Source: Candidatus Altarchaeales archaeon WOR_SM1_86-2 (GTDB lineage Archaea; Altiarchaeota; Altiarchaeia; IMC4; MCBC01). From it: a DNA stretch of 22,803 bases. Below the pieces are notes generated by a model. The model ran no database searches and was not told the origin of the DNA. It saw nothing but the letters and a program-made list of their open reading frames with translations. Shown one piece after another: positions 7,219 through 14,600 of this stretch; the first letter of the stretch is position 1; every line of letters starts with the position of its first letter. The stretch lies in NCBI GenBank assembly GCA_001723855.1, contig MCBC01000068.1:1-22803 (forward strand), in the 5' to 3' direction. The translations under genes and the position numbers were made by a program.

Positions 7219-7357
7219 CAAAATTTTTTTGATTTTGATTTTTCTTTCTTAGTTTATCGTACTCCTCCAGGGTATTTAGCCAATCTTTATTCTTTCCCTT
7301 CCTTAATCCTGAAATGCGAATGCATCTTTTTAATCTTTCTAATTCCCGGCTATTCAT
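7175..7357 (-). CDS. Small basic ORF of the map-end cassette
   Basis: 60 codons from the ATG at 7357, 22 bases after the map stop. The first 45 residues (MNSRELERLKRCIRISGL, then DWLNTLEEYDKLRKKN) look like a real helical basic protein. The last 15 to 20 residues run into the hairpin repeat A and stop inside it, so the original C-terminus may have been changed by the repeat. It precedes a nucleotidyltransferase with a gap of about 50 bases. A small basic protein before an AbiEii/MNT-like enzyme is a common toxin-antitoxin layout, so an antitoxin role is possible but unproven; no family is recognised. Confidence 0.5.
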   Translation of the reverse strand: MNSRELERLKRCIRISGLRKGKNKDWLNTLEEYDKLRKKNQNQKNFVSKTIKICKANFVY

Positions 7358-7379
7358 CCTTTTTTACCTTTCTCATTTT

Positions 7380-8276
7380 CTAAGTAGTAACCTCGCACCC
7401 GTCCTCCGTAACGATCAGGGTGTGCTCGAACTGGCTTACGACCCCGCCTTCTTTTTCATGGAGTATGGGATATTTGTGAAGTATCCCCTGCGAAGTCAGG
7501 TCTCTGAGCAGGATGTTGAGCCTTAACGGACTTATTTTTTTGGAGAACCATCTTGCTGCAAACGGCAGGGCTTTTCGTGTCTTTTCAATTTCATTGAGCA
7601 TGATGCGGGCATCCCTCATCCTCACGGGCCTTAATTCTTCAAGAGAAAAAATCTCCGCTTGCTTTGATTCAATAACTCTTCCCGCACCATCTGTAGCGAA
7701 TGGCTCTATCGCCAAAACCATTCCCTCTTCTATCTCCTTTTCATAAGACACGGGAACATTTGGTATTGAAATGCCTGCGTGAAGATTATACTGCTTGACC
7801 TCGTGCCCCGTTAAATTTTCAATCGGCTTATAGCCTGCATCCTCCAGAGTACTCTGCACCACTTCCCCCAGATCCCCGGTCGAAATCCCCGGCTTTATTG
7901 ATTCTATCACACTGCTCAGTGCTTCTTCGTTTGCTCTGAGCATGCCGCCGTAATCCCCGGAAAGGTCCATGGTGTACGCGGTGTCGGCGATACAGCCGTT
8001 TATATGCACTCCAAGGTCAATGGTTACAACATCCCTCTCCCGAATCTTTGTTTCATCCCCCGCCCTCGGCGTATAGTGGGCGGTAATATCATTTATGCAG
8101 ATGTTAACCGGAAAAGCCATCTCGCCCCCGGATTCCTTAATCCGTGATTCAATCTGCCCGGCAACATCAAATACCTTCGCATCCGGCTTAACCAGACCCC
8201 TGCTCCACTCCCTGACATCCTTCGCGATATCCCCCGCTTTCCTGTATGATGCTTTCTCTTCCTCGTCCATATACAT
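7380..8276 (-). CDS. map: Methionine aminopeptidase, type II
   Basis: 298 residues, the usual archaeal length. It removes the initiator methionine from new proteins in the cytoplasm. All five metal ligands are visible: D87 (TIDLGVH), D98 (CIADTAYTMD), H158 (LTGHEVKQYNLHAG), E191 (LAIEPFAT) and E284 (SQFEHT). The insert of about 60 residues after E191 that marks type II enzymes is present. Start ATG at 8276 (MYMDEEE); a second ATG two codons on is possible. The last 109 bases (7382-7490) are repeated at 6394-6502, and the nucleotidyltransferase cassette lies between. The intact gene therefore ends in one member of a direct-repeat pair. Downstream of radA in the same direction, with a 112-base gap that probably contains its own promoter. 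Confidence 0.97.
   Translation of the reverse strand: MYMDEEEKASYRKAGDIAKDVREWSRGLVKPDAKVFDVAGQIESRIKESGGEMAFPVNICINDITAHYTPRAGDETKIRERDVVTIDLGVHINGCIADTAYTMDLSGDYGGMLRANEEALSSVIESIKPGISTGDLGEVVQSTLEDAGYKPIENLTGHEVKQYNLHAGISIPNVPVSYEKEIEEGMVLAIEPFATDGAGRVIESKQAEIFSLEELRPVRMRDARIMLNEIEKTRKALPFAARWFSKKISPLRLNILLRDLTSQGILHKYPILHEKEGGVVSQFEHTLIVTEDGCEVTT
7382..7490 (-). repeat. 109-base direct repeat, map copy
   Basis: Last 109 bases of intact map including part of the stop; pairs with 6394-6502 at about 94 percent identity without gaps. Homology stops sharply at both ends. The two copies flank an 879-base insert containing the 60-codon ORF, hairpin repeat A and the nucleotidyltransferase. Confidence 0.9.
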
Positions 8277-8287
8277 TATTTGAAAAA

Positions 8288-8304
8288 AATAAATTAAAAT
8301 AAGA
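8288..8304 (-). promoter_or_regulatory. TATA-like element before map
   Basis: Minus-strand TTATTTTAATTTATT about 12-28 bases before the map ATG at 8276. The spacing implies a leaderless or very short-leader transcript. The rest of the 8277-8388 gap (GGGGGGTCGGTGATC region) holds no gene I can support. Confidence 0.35.
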
Positions 8305-8388
8305 TTAAATTACTGGAATTTGCAGAATTCTCGGGGGGTCGGTGATCTAATGGGGTTTGGGAGAGTAAAATTGTGACAATAGAGGGGT

Positions 8389-9336
8389 TCAGTCCCTGAT
8401 CCCCGCGCCCTTGACCTCGAACACGCACTCCCCTTCAGGCAGATTTGGGGAATCAACCAGTTTTGCAACTCTTTTATCCCCTTTACTCTTCCTCAGATAA
8501 ACCCTGAAGGTCGATTGATGCCCGACCACATGCCCCCCGACAGGTGCCGTGGGGTCGCCGAATGTCAGTCCAGGCATTGCCATTACCTGATTCGTTACTA
8601 TTACCGCGATATTATGAACATCGGCCAGCTTTCTCTGAAGATCGTGCATGTGGGCATTTAATTTTTGCTGTCTTCTCGCCAACATGCTCACTCCGGCATA
8701 ATCAGCCCTGAAGTGCGACATCAATGAATCAACAACAACCAGTCGCGCCCCTTTTTCCTTTGCCATATTCACGGCTTTTTCAGCCAGTAAGATTTGATGA
8801 TCGGAGTTGTATGCCCTTGCAACAAATATATTGCCCAGCACTTCCTTTGGGTCCAAACCAGCACCCTCTGCCATGGATTCAATTCTCTCCGGGCGGAACG
8901 TGCCTTCCGTGTCAATGTATATGGCGGTGCCGTTCAATCCACCTTTTTCCTTTGGTAATTGAACATCCACGGACAATTGATGCGCGATTTGTGTTTTTCC
9001 GGAACCGAATTTTCCATAGAACTCCGTGATTGCTCTGGTTTCAATGCCTCCCCCCATTAACTTATCCAGTTCCTCGCTCGATGTGGTTATCTTACCCACA
9101 GATTTCCTCTTCTCCAGGACATCCAATCCTGTTTCAAATCCTATATGTGCTGCTTCTCTTGCTTCTATGATTATCTTCGTAGCGACTGCATCTCCGATCC
9201 CCAGATCCTTTAATTCCCCGGAAGAAGCGGTTGCCAATGCTTCCACGCTGCTGTATCCGGACTCTTTCAGTTTTTCCGCTGTCGTAGGTCCTATACCGGG
9301 TAAATCCTCTATATCGGTTATCTCTTTCTTTGCCAT
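8389..9336 (-). CDS. radA: RadA recombinase
   Basis: 315 residues, no intein. RadA forms filaments on single-stranded DNA and drives strand exchange in archaeal recombination and repair. N-terminal helix-hairpin-helix DNA-binding domain (about 8-60: [18 protein letters not shown]). Core ATPase: Walker A GKFGSGKT (108-115), [12 protein letters not shown] (140-151), Walker B LVVVDS (199-204), L2-region VTNQVMA (248-254) and GGHVVGH. The linker motif for filament assembly is FETG (67-70), where the canonical polymerisation motif is FxxA; glycine at that last position is slightly unusual. Start ATG at 9336 is 12 bases after the eL18 stop (9349), so the two genes are co-transcribed. The operon order uS11, RpoD, eL18, RadA runs on this strand. 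Confidence 0.98.
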   Translation of the reverse strand: MAKKEITDIEDLPGIGPTTAEKLKESGYSSVEALATASSGELKDLGIGDAVATKIIIEAREAAHIGFETGLDVLEKRKSVGKITTSSEELDKLMGGGIETRAITEFYGKFGSGKTQIAHQLSVDVQLPKEKGGLNGTAIYIDTEGTFRPERIESMAEGAGLDPKEVLGNIFVARAYNSDHQILLAEKAVNMAKEKGARLVVVDSLMSHFRADYAGVSMLARRQQKLNAHMHDLQRKLADVHNIAVIVTNQVMAMPGLTFGDPTAPVGGHVVGHQSTFRVYLRKSKGDKRVAKLVDSPNLPEGECVFEVKGAGIRD

Positions 9337-9348
9337 TTTTTATTGCTA

Positions 9349-9711
9349 CTAACCCATTATTTTAACCCCCGATCCTTTTGGGTTCCTTTCAGATAATTCC
9401 TGGATTGACATGCTTTCCCCGATCTTTTCTATTTTATTCTTTGCACCTTCGCTGAATTTAAATGCTGCCACCGTAACCCTATGATCCAGGCTCCCAGAAC
9501 CGATAACCTTTCCGGGCACTATCACGACATCGCCCTCTGATGTGTGCTGATTTATCTCTCCTAGGTTGACCTCTCTCCTGTTCTTTCTAACTCTCTCCAG
9601 TTCATTTGCTACAGTAGCCCATATCGGGGCACTATTCTCTCTACTGTGCTTTCTCAGATTCTTCACCAATCCCATCCTTTCCGGATCCTTGTATTCAATT
9701 GTTCTCGGCAT
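9349..9711 (-). CDS. rpl18e: Ribosomal protein eL18 (L18e)
   Basis: 120 residues, normal for archaeal eL18, a large-subunit protein shared with eukaryotes. Signatures: [20 protein letters not shown] (20-39), [13 protein letters not shown], the strand [20 protein letters not shown] and the C-terminal [11 protein letters not shown]. It retains the conserved euryarchaeal order uS11-RpoD-eL18, but a 305-base gap with hairpin repeat B now separates it from rpoD, so it probably has its own promoter. The ATG at 9711 is followed by PRTIEYKD, typical of the family. Confidence 0.97.
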   Translation of the reverse strand: MPRTIEYKDPERMGLVKNLRKHSRENSAPIWATVANELERVRKNRREVNLGEINQHTSEGDVVIVPGKVIGSGSLDHRVTVAAFKFSEGAKNKIEKIGESMSIQELSERNPKGSGVKIMG

Positions 9712-10016
9712 TTTTAAAACACGGCTTTAGCCCATAGTGCTTGGGAGGGGTGATAGGAGGGTTCAAGCACTATGTTTAGCCAACCGCATATTTTGATTAA
9801 ATATTGAAAAAACTTTTAAAAAACATCAAAATTGCTTGCAATTTTGTGTTCGCAAGATTTATGTAATAAATCCTGGGATCCAAAACCACAGAGTGGTTTT
9901 GCGACTCCAAAATGTGGCGGAGCAAAGCTCCGACATATGTCTGACCAAAGGTCTGCCACACTTGCTTTGCAAGTTTTGCGAAGTTTTATCAAAAATATAA
10001 TTTATAAAAATAAAAA
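9712..10016. other. rpoD-rpl18e intergenic gap
   Basis: A 305-base gap inside a normally compact ribosomal/RNA polymerase operon. 9720-9780 has unremarkable sequence; 9790-9825 is AT-rich (ATTTTGATTAAATATTG) and could hold an eL18 promoter on the minus strand. 9827-9974 is hairpin repeat B, followed by an AT-rich tail up to the rpoD stop at 10017. No coding frame here looks real. Confidence 0.7.
9827..9974 (+). repeat. Hairpin-chain repeat, copy B
   Basis: Seven elements in a row. CAAAATTGC/GCAATTTTG (9827-9835/9838-9846); GATTTAT/ATAAATC (9856-9862/9866-9872); CAAAACCAC/GTGGTTTTG (9881-9889/9893-9901). Then an outer stem TGTGGC/GCCACA (9913-9918/9955-9960) encloses GGAGC/GCTCC (9919-9923/9927-9931) and GACC/GGTC (9943-9946/9950-9953). 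Last is ACTTGC/GCAAGT (9960-9965/9969-9974). Most loops are three bases (AAA, TTT, AGA, GTA). The outer-stem module matches copies D and E in layout, while the first part matches A and C. Confidence 0.8.
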
Positions 10017-10637
10017 CTATAAAAGCGATTCCAGATCATCTATATCCTTCTTGAACGCCTCAAATGCTTTTGAGACCATCACATCAACAGGCAATTGCCC
10101 GTATGATTCAACAAAAAATTTAAATTTGCCGTCTTTAATTTCGTATGATGATAAGCCCCCTTGCCACTTTATGTGCCTGCTCCCAAAACCTAATTGAGCA
10201 GAAGCCTCTAACTCAATTTTTTGATCCTTTGCTAACTTTACAATGGGAATGTTCCCATAAACCGGGATAATTAATGGGTCTCTTGGCATGAGATCCCCGC
10301 TGTAAACGGTTTTTGGGTTCTTTGCCCCTTTAACATCAAGGTTAAAAAGAGCGGAACACTTCGCGCAGCCCATGCCGTCTTCCCCTCCATTACAATCGCA
10401 TTCCGACGGAAGATTATAAGTTTTTATATCTGTCTTCAGCGGGACCAAACCAAGCCTATGGGCCAAAACTTCATCATCCAGCACGGAATCGTTCCTGTAG
10501 ATAGCCACCTTATCGATAGCCATAACTGGAATTCTTGAGATAATCACTCTCCTCAATGCATTTGCCGTCTGCGTGTTTATTCCTTCAACCTCAAACCATA
10601 CCTTATTGTCCTCCTTCTTGATAATTTTTACTTTCAT
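10017..10637 (-). CDS. rpoD: DNA-directed RNA polymerase subunit D (Rpo3)
   Basis: 206 residues; the archaeal homologue of Rpb3/alpha that with subunit L starts assembly of RNA polymerase. Signatures: NALRRVIISRIPVMAIDKVA (26-45), DEVLAHRLGLVPLKTD (55-70) and the C-terminal VESYGQLPVDVMVSKAFEAF. The middle insertion domain keeps four cysteines, CDC and then CAKC (C-x-C-x8-C-x2-C), probably a zinc loop. The longer ferredoxin-like 4Fe-4S domain of some archaeal D subunits is absent. Start ATG at 10637, 47 bases downstream of the uS11 stop; that gap carries a fragment related to the hairpin repeats. Confidence 0.97.
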   Translation of the reverse strand: MKVKIIKKEDNKVWFEVEGINTQTANALRRVIISRIPVMAIDKVAIYRNDSVLDDEVLAHRLGLVPLKTDIKTYNLPSECDCNGGEDGMGCAKCSALFNLDVKGAKNPKTVYSGDLMPRDPLIIPVYGNIPIVKLAKDQKIELEASAQLGFGSRHIKWQGGLSSYEIKDGKFKFFVESYGQLPVDVMVSKAFEAFKKDIDDLESLL

Positions 10638-10659
10638 TTTTTACTGCGTGTCATTGAGC

Positions 10660-10686
10660 GATCGCAAGTTTCAGAAGGTTGTTTTA
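10660..10686 (-). repeat. Partial hairpin-repeat fragment between rps11 and rpoD
   Basis: GATCGCAAGTTTCAGAAGG and the following TTGTTTTATA closely match the end of repeat E (19501-19530, GATCAACCTTTCAGAAGG then TTGTTTTTTATA). The left arm of the hairpin is altered, so the stem no longer pairs fully. The fragment overlaps the uS11 stop codon. Confidence 0.6.
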
Positions 10687-11355
10687 TACTCTTCTGCCCC
10701 GCTTTCCGCCCTTGGGTCTGCACCCTCCGTGCGGGACGGGAGTAACATCCTCGATCTGCCCGATCTCCACCCCCGATCTTGAAATTGCTTTGATTGCTGC
10801 TGCCACCCCCTTTCCCGGGTACATGGGACCATTCTGCCCTCCCGGGGCTCTAATTCTCACATTGAGTTGGTTCACCCCCCTATCTCTTATATCCCCGATG
10901 GTTCTTGATGCAGCAAGCATGGCGGCATAAGGTGTTGATTTATCTTTGTCCGCCTTAACCATTGAGCCAGCAGTGCGAATGCTGATTGTTTCAGCCCCTG
11001 TTATGTCCGTCACATGCAAAATCGTATTATTCTGTGATGAGTATATATGTAAAACGCCCTTAAGCCCCTTTTTCTTTGACACTCCAATCACCTGGGCAGA
11101 GGGTTCTGCTTTTTCCGCCTCTTCAGCATCCCCGGGAGGTTCCTTTAATTTCTCTCCTTCCTCAACACCTGGAGGGGTTTCCTCTGCTTTTTCCGCCTCT
11201 TCAGCATCCCCGGGAGGTTCCTTTAATTTCTCTCCTTCCTCAACACCTGGAGGGGTTTCCTCTGCTTTTGCTTGCTCAGGAGGACTTTTTACTTCTTCTT
11301 CATTCTCTTTTTCCCCTTCAACTACCCCGGCATTTGTGTCTTCTTCCTTTGCCAC
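10684..11355 (-). CDS. rps11: Ribosomal protein uS11 with acidic repeat extension
   Basis: 223 residues. The C-terminal 130 or so are a normal archaeal uS11 of the small-subunit platform: VLHIYSSQNNTILHVTDITG (101-120), PYAAMLAASRTIGDIRDRGV, RIRAPGGQNGPMYPGKG and the basic end GCRPKGGKRGRRV. The first 88 or so residues are an extra acidic, proline-rich tail made largely of a 26-residue unit (AEETPPGVEEGEKLKEPPGD plus AEEAEK) present twice, at 31-56 and 57-82. The repeat is perfect at DNA level, so it is recent. Family members normally start close to the KKGLKGVLHIY strand. The ATG at 11355 is the first in frame; I see no better internal start before the core (VIGVSKKKG would need a GTG or ATT). 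The tail is probably disordered. Confidence 0.95.
   Translation of the reverse strand: MAKEEDTNAGVVEGEKENEEEVKSPPEQAKAEETPPGVEEGEKLKEPPGDAEEAEKAEETPPGVEEGEKLKEPPGDAEEAEKAEPSAQVIGVSKKKGLKGVLHIYSSQNNTILHVTDITGAETISIRTAGSMVKADKDKSTPYAAMLAASRTIGDIRDRGVNQLNVRIRAPGGQNGPMYPGKGVAAAIKAISRSGVEIGQIEDVTPVPHGGCRPKGGKRGRRV
11105..11260 (-). repeat. Perfect 78-base tandem duplication in rps11
   Basis: Two head-to-tail copies, 11105-11182 and 11183-11260, look identical base for base, and a third begins (TCTGCTTTT at 11261) before diverging. Each encodes 26 residues of the acidic uS11 extension. No indel disturbs the frame. Confidence 0.92.
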
Positions 11356-11387
11356 GTTAATTTAATTACGAAAACGAGAATAAAAAT

Positions 11388-12590
11388 CTATTCTAATTTT
11401 TTCAATTCCTCCACCAATCTGGGGAGCAGCACGCACGGGTCTGAAACAATTCCCAATGCATGGGTTGTGCCTCTATCCTGCAGCCGGGTCACAACATAGG
11501 GATTTATATCTATAGCCACCGTCTTAACTCTTGAAGGCAGCATATTGCCGGTTGCGATCCCGTGCAGCATTGAAGCATAGATAATGCACATATCTGCATT
11601 TTGAACGTACTTCCTCATTTCATCCTGGGCTTCCATAACATCCGTTATCGTGTCTGGAAGAGGGCCGTCATCTCTAAGCGACCCGCCGATTACAAAAGGA
11701 ACCCCGTGTTTAATGCACTCATACATAACCCCTCCCTTAAGCACGCCTTTCCCAACAGCCTCTTTTAGCCCTCCCGCTTTGCTAATCTCGTTTATCGCAA
11801 CCAGGTGACTCTTATAACCCCTCTTAAGCACCCTCCCTGTTTTCTCATCCATTCCGAGAGTGGTGCCAAAGAATTGTTTTTCGATATCCATTGTTGCAAA
11901 ACCATTGCCGGTGAACATTGCCTGCATATAACCCATGCGAATCAATTCCGCCAGTGCCCTATCAGCCCCCGTGTGAGCCATCGCTGTGCCTACAACATGA
12001 ATGATAAACCCCCCTGCGTCTTTTACTCTTTTCATCTCCTCCGCCAGATTTATTATGTATTCATTCACCGGCTTTTCTGGTGAAACCCCGCTTGACATAA
12101 AACCGAATATGTCCATCGGCTCTCTTGACCTCTGGGGGGCAGAAACCTTAATGCCCTTCAAACCAACCACCACATCCTCGCCTTTCTCAACCAAACCCTG
12201 GCGCTTGCATACTGCCCTTTTCCTTTCCCTGTCAACAACCACTATGCAATCCATCTCCAGGCTATCAACCTCCCTCCATTTTCCGTTTAAATAAATAAAT
12301 GTCGGATGATGGGTTGTGCCGTAGAAGTTGTCCGGGAGAACCCCGTTTTCAGGGGCTTTTTTTGTTTCCGCCTCCGCGGTTGGAAGTGTCGCTCCCAATC
12401 TCTCAAGTTCGTCGAACATCTCCCGGGAGCCTTCAACAATCAATTGCGCATAGCTTTCTTCGGTCTTTCTCTTTCCTACGTCCAACCGGATAATCTCGAA
12501 ATCCCCTCGCATATCCATTATCGTATCCAGGACCCTCTGGAATATCCCGGAATCTATTATATGTCCCGTTAACTCTATCGTTTCTTTCAC
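11388..12590 (-). CDS. TIGR00300/LOR-SDH family protein, probable ornithine cyclodeaminase
   Basis: 400 residues. N-terminal domain: GHIIDSGIFQRVLDTIMD, SYAQLIVEGS, VLPDNFYGTTHHPTFIYLNG (about 105-124). C-terminal Rossmann-like half: GGFIIHVVGTAMAHTGADRA, GNGFATMDIEKQFFGTTLG, FVIGGSLRDDGPLPD, CIIYASMLHGIATGNMLPS and VAIDINPYVVTRLQDRGT. These are the signatures of the LOR/SDH bifunctional-enzyme conserved family (TIGR00300), related to the C-terminal part of cyanobacterial AgrE/ArgZ. Some archaeal members make proline from ornithine with release of ammonia. The activity here is inferred from family only. It ends 32 bases upstream of the uS11 start on the same strand and may be co-transcribed with the ribosomal genes. 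Confidence 0.8.
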   Translation of the reverse strand: MKETIELTGHIIDSGIFQRVLDTIMDMRGDFEIIRLDVGKRKTEESYAQLIVEGSREMFDELERLGATLPTAEAETKKAPENGVLPDNFYGTTHHPTFIYLNGKWREVDSLEMDCIVVVDRERKRAVCKRQGLVEKGEDVVVGLKGIKVSAPQRSREPMDIFGFMSSGVSPEKPVNEYIINLAEEMKRVKDAGGFIIHVVGTAMAHTGADRALAELIRMGYMQAMFTGNGFATMDIEKQFFGTTLGMDEKTGRVLKRGYKSHLVAINEISKAGGLKEAVGKGVLKGGVMYECIKHGVPFVIGGSLRDDGPLPDTITDVMEAQDEMRKYVQNADMCIIYASMLHGIATGNMLPSRVKTVAIDINPYVVTRLQDRGTTHALGIVSDPCVLLPRLVEELKKLE

Positions 12591-12629
12591 TTTAACTCTT
12601 ATTAGTTTTTGATTAATTAAAAATATAAA

Positions 12630-13073
12630 TCAACTAACAACCCCCCAAAAATATATATCATAGGTCTTATTACCACATTCGACAATAATCTGAAGTTTTT
12701 TGGCTTCCATGAAAACTTTTTTAGGAATAAAGATATAGTCTATTGTCCTGTTTTCTTCCCTGGGAATAGAAACCTCTTCGGTTAACAATTCCTCATCCGC
12801 ATACTTTATATGGTAGGTGTAATTACATATTTCGTGCGATACTATGGTAAACGAAATGTTATATTCTTCTCCAAACTCCATTTCATGCGGCAGAGAGGAA
12901 TGATTATTGAAGTACAGCTCTGAAAATTGCCCCCCTTGGTGGGGTGTTGTTAACACTAAATATATTGCACCCAGGACGCCTGCAACCGAAATAATCCCTA
13001 CGATGTAAACGGCTACACGCCCTAAATCAATTTTCGTTTTTTCCTCCTCCGCAAGTCCTCTTCGCTTTTCCAT
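12630..13073 (-). CDS. Single-pass membrane protein with beta-sandwich-like ectodomain
   Basis: 147 residues. A charged cytoplasmic N-terminus (MEKRRGLAEEEKTKIDLG) is followed by one membrane helix (about 20-42: VAVYIVGIISVAGVLGAIYL) and an exterior domain of about 100 residues with strand patterns (FSELYFNN, YNISFTIVSHE, NYTYHIKYADEEL, TIDYIFIPKK). The arrangement resembles the C-terminal half of DUF1616 proteins of archaea, which are of unknown function; the match is by pattern only. Several N-x-S/T sites could be glycosylated outside the cell. Located 12 bases downstream of gltX and so probably in the same transcript. Confidence 0.7.
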   Translation of the reverse strand: MEKRRGLAEEEKTKIDLGRVAVYIVGIISVAGVLGAIYLVLTTPHQGGQFSELYFNNHSSLPHEMEFGEEYNISFTIVSHEICNYTYHIKYADEELLTEEVSIPREENRTIDYIFIPKKVFMEAKKLQIIVECGNKTYDIYFWGVVS

Positions 13074-13085
13074 CTTTATAATTTA

Positions 13086-14561
13086 TCATTTATGCGTAAA
13101 ATAAAATGTTAATTCATCATTTCTTTCATCCAATCTGCAGAACCCGAACCTTTCGAACTGGATTATGTCATCCGCCCGTAGATTCCTGCAGGTTTTCTCG
13201 CAGAATCCGTCAATCCCCCCCCTGGAAGTTAGAACCCTCGCGGTTAGATGGTCCTCCGCAAGCCACTGGACTTTTTTCATGCTCTTGATGCTTTCCTTTT
13301 GTTTTGAGTAATGCTCACCTCTTTCCCCTAAAACCCTGACCCTTGGACCCATGCTGCCCATGACATACTCTCCGGTAATCTCACCGCCAATATCTTTTAC
13401 CTCAACGCTGAAAAGGTTCATCAATCGTATCTTCTCACCTGCCGTTAATTTACCTGCATCGTCTTTTGAGATAAAAAGCACCATTTCTCCATCTGATTTC
13501 AGAATAAACTCTCTGCTGCCGCGCTCCTTAAAATCCTTATGCAGGGGCATTTCCAACTCAACGCTCGGGGGATCTTTAACCACCAGCCTGACCGGGTCCG
13601 GGATGAAGAAGTATCTATTTGCGGCAGGATCAATCATCTTCTTATTCTCTGCACATAAATTTTCCGGGCTGAATTCTATGTCCTTCTCCTTTACCCCAAG
13701 ATCCAGCATATAGTTCCTTACGGCATCCGCTCTAATTCCCCTTCTCTTTAATGCCTTAAGCGTCCATAATTTCACATCATCCCATCCGGAATAATCCCCC
13801 CTCTCTATGCCCCTCCTCATCTCTGATGTGCTCAGCACCTCCTCGACCCGCATCAACCCGTAGTGGATAAAGACGGGCTTATGCCAGTTAAAATATTCGT
13901 AGATGTATCTCTGCCTTTCAGTATTTATTATATGATCCTTCCCCCTGAGCACATGTGTTATCCGGAGGAGGTGATCATCCACCGCCACGGAAAAATTCAT
14001 TAACGGGTACATTCCCCTCTCTTCCCCCGTTCTCGGATGCTTTCTCTCCACAACCCTCATTATCGGGTAATCCCTCACCGCAGGGTTCGGATGCGCTAAA
14101 TCGGTTTTTAATTTCACTGCCCCCCGCCCTTCCTTCCAGTCCTTCATTTCTTCAAACAGAGATAAATTCTCTTCCACCGATGCGCTTCTGTGCTCGCACT
14201 CCAGGGATTTTAACTTTAATGTTCTGAATTTTTCACTGTCGCAGTCGCAGACATATCCAAAGCCTTTCTCGATCAACCTTCTGCAGTAGTCCGCGTAAAT
14301 GTCCAGGCGATCGCTCTGCACCACCTTTTCATCCCATTCAACCCCGAGCCATTCCAGATCCTCTTCAATCAGATCGTAGGCTTCTGTATCAACCCTTTTC
14401 GGATCCGTGTCCTCTATCCTTAAGATTAATTTCCCGTTATATGATTTTGCCAGTTCATCATTCAATACGGCTGCCCTTGCGTGCCCTATATGCAGGGGTC
14501 CCGACGGGTTCGGGGCAAACCGCATCACAACCGCCTTGTTCTCAAAACCGGGATGTTTCAT
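13086..14561 (-). CDS. gltX: Glutamyl-tRNA synthetase, archaeal type, without the N-terminal extension
   Basis: 491 residues. Class I synthetase charging tRNA-Glu (and usually tRNA-Gln in archaea, for amidation by GatDE). Signatures: MRFAPNPSGPLHIGHARAAV with HIGH at 24-27, LRIEDTDPKRV (48-57), YPLMNFSVAVDDHLLRITHV, LRGKDHI and a KMSKS-equivalent LSTSEMRRGIE (about 243-253) followed by YSGWDD. The C-terminal part is the beta-barrel anticodon domain of the GlnRS-like (archaeal/eukaryotic) branch. Most archaeal GluRSs carry about 80-100 extra helical residues before the catalytic domain. Here translation starts only ten residues before it, and the divergent SBDS gene leaves no room upstream. 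CDCD (C105, C107) with C122 might be a remnant zinc site. Start ATG 14561. Confidence 0.96.
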   Translation of the reverse strand: MKHPGFENKAVVMRFAPNPSGPLHIGHARAAVLNDELAKSYNGKLILRIEDTDPKRVDTEAYDLIEEDLEWLGVEWDEKVVQSDRLDIYADYCRRLIEKGFGYVCDCDSEKFRTLKLKSLECEHRSASVEENLSLFEEMKDWKEGRGAVKLKTDLAHPNPAVRDYPIMRVVERKHPRTGEERGMYPLMNFSVAVDDHLLRITHVLRGKDHIINTERQRYIYEYFNWHKPVFIHYGLMRVEEVLSTSEMRRGIERGDYSGWDDVKLWTLKALKRRGIRADAVRNYMLDLGVKEKDIEFSPENLCAENKKMIDPAANRYFFIPDPVRLVVKDPPSVELEMPLHKDFKERGSREFILKSDGEMVLFISKDDAGKLTAGEKIRLMNLFSVEVKDIGGEITGEYVMGSMGPRVRVLGERGEHYSKQKESIKSMKKVQWLAEDHLTARVLTSRGGIDGFCEKTCRNLRADDIIQFERFGFCRLDERNDELTFYFTHK

Positions 14562-14600
14562 TTTTTTAATATTTATAATTATAATTAAATAATCAGGAAA
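14562..14600. promoter_or_regulatory. Overlapping divergent promoters of gltX and the SBDS gene
   Basis: Only 39 bases separate the two ATGs. The spacer is almost entirely A/T with TATA-like sequences on both strands (plus AATATTTATAATT around 14568-14580; minus TTTAATTATAATTATAAA). With an archaeal TATA box centred about 26 bases before the start site, both transcripts must begin at or inside the first codons. The two promoters therefore overlap and probably compete. Confidence 0.55.

Noticed and set aside
6392..7490. Insertion sequence with target-site duplication
   Set aside because: No transposase or terminal inverted repeats, and a 109-base duplication is far longer than any known target-site duplication.
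8335..8400. Possible tRNA: GGGGTTCAGTCCC resembles a T-arm downstream of a G-rich stretch
   Set aside because: The T-loop consensus is not met, no acceptor or anticodon stem pairs with it, and the segment overlaps the end of radA.
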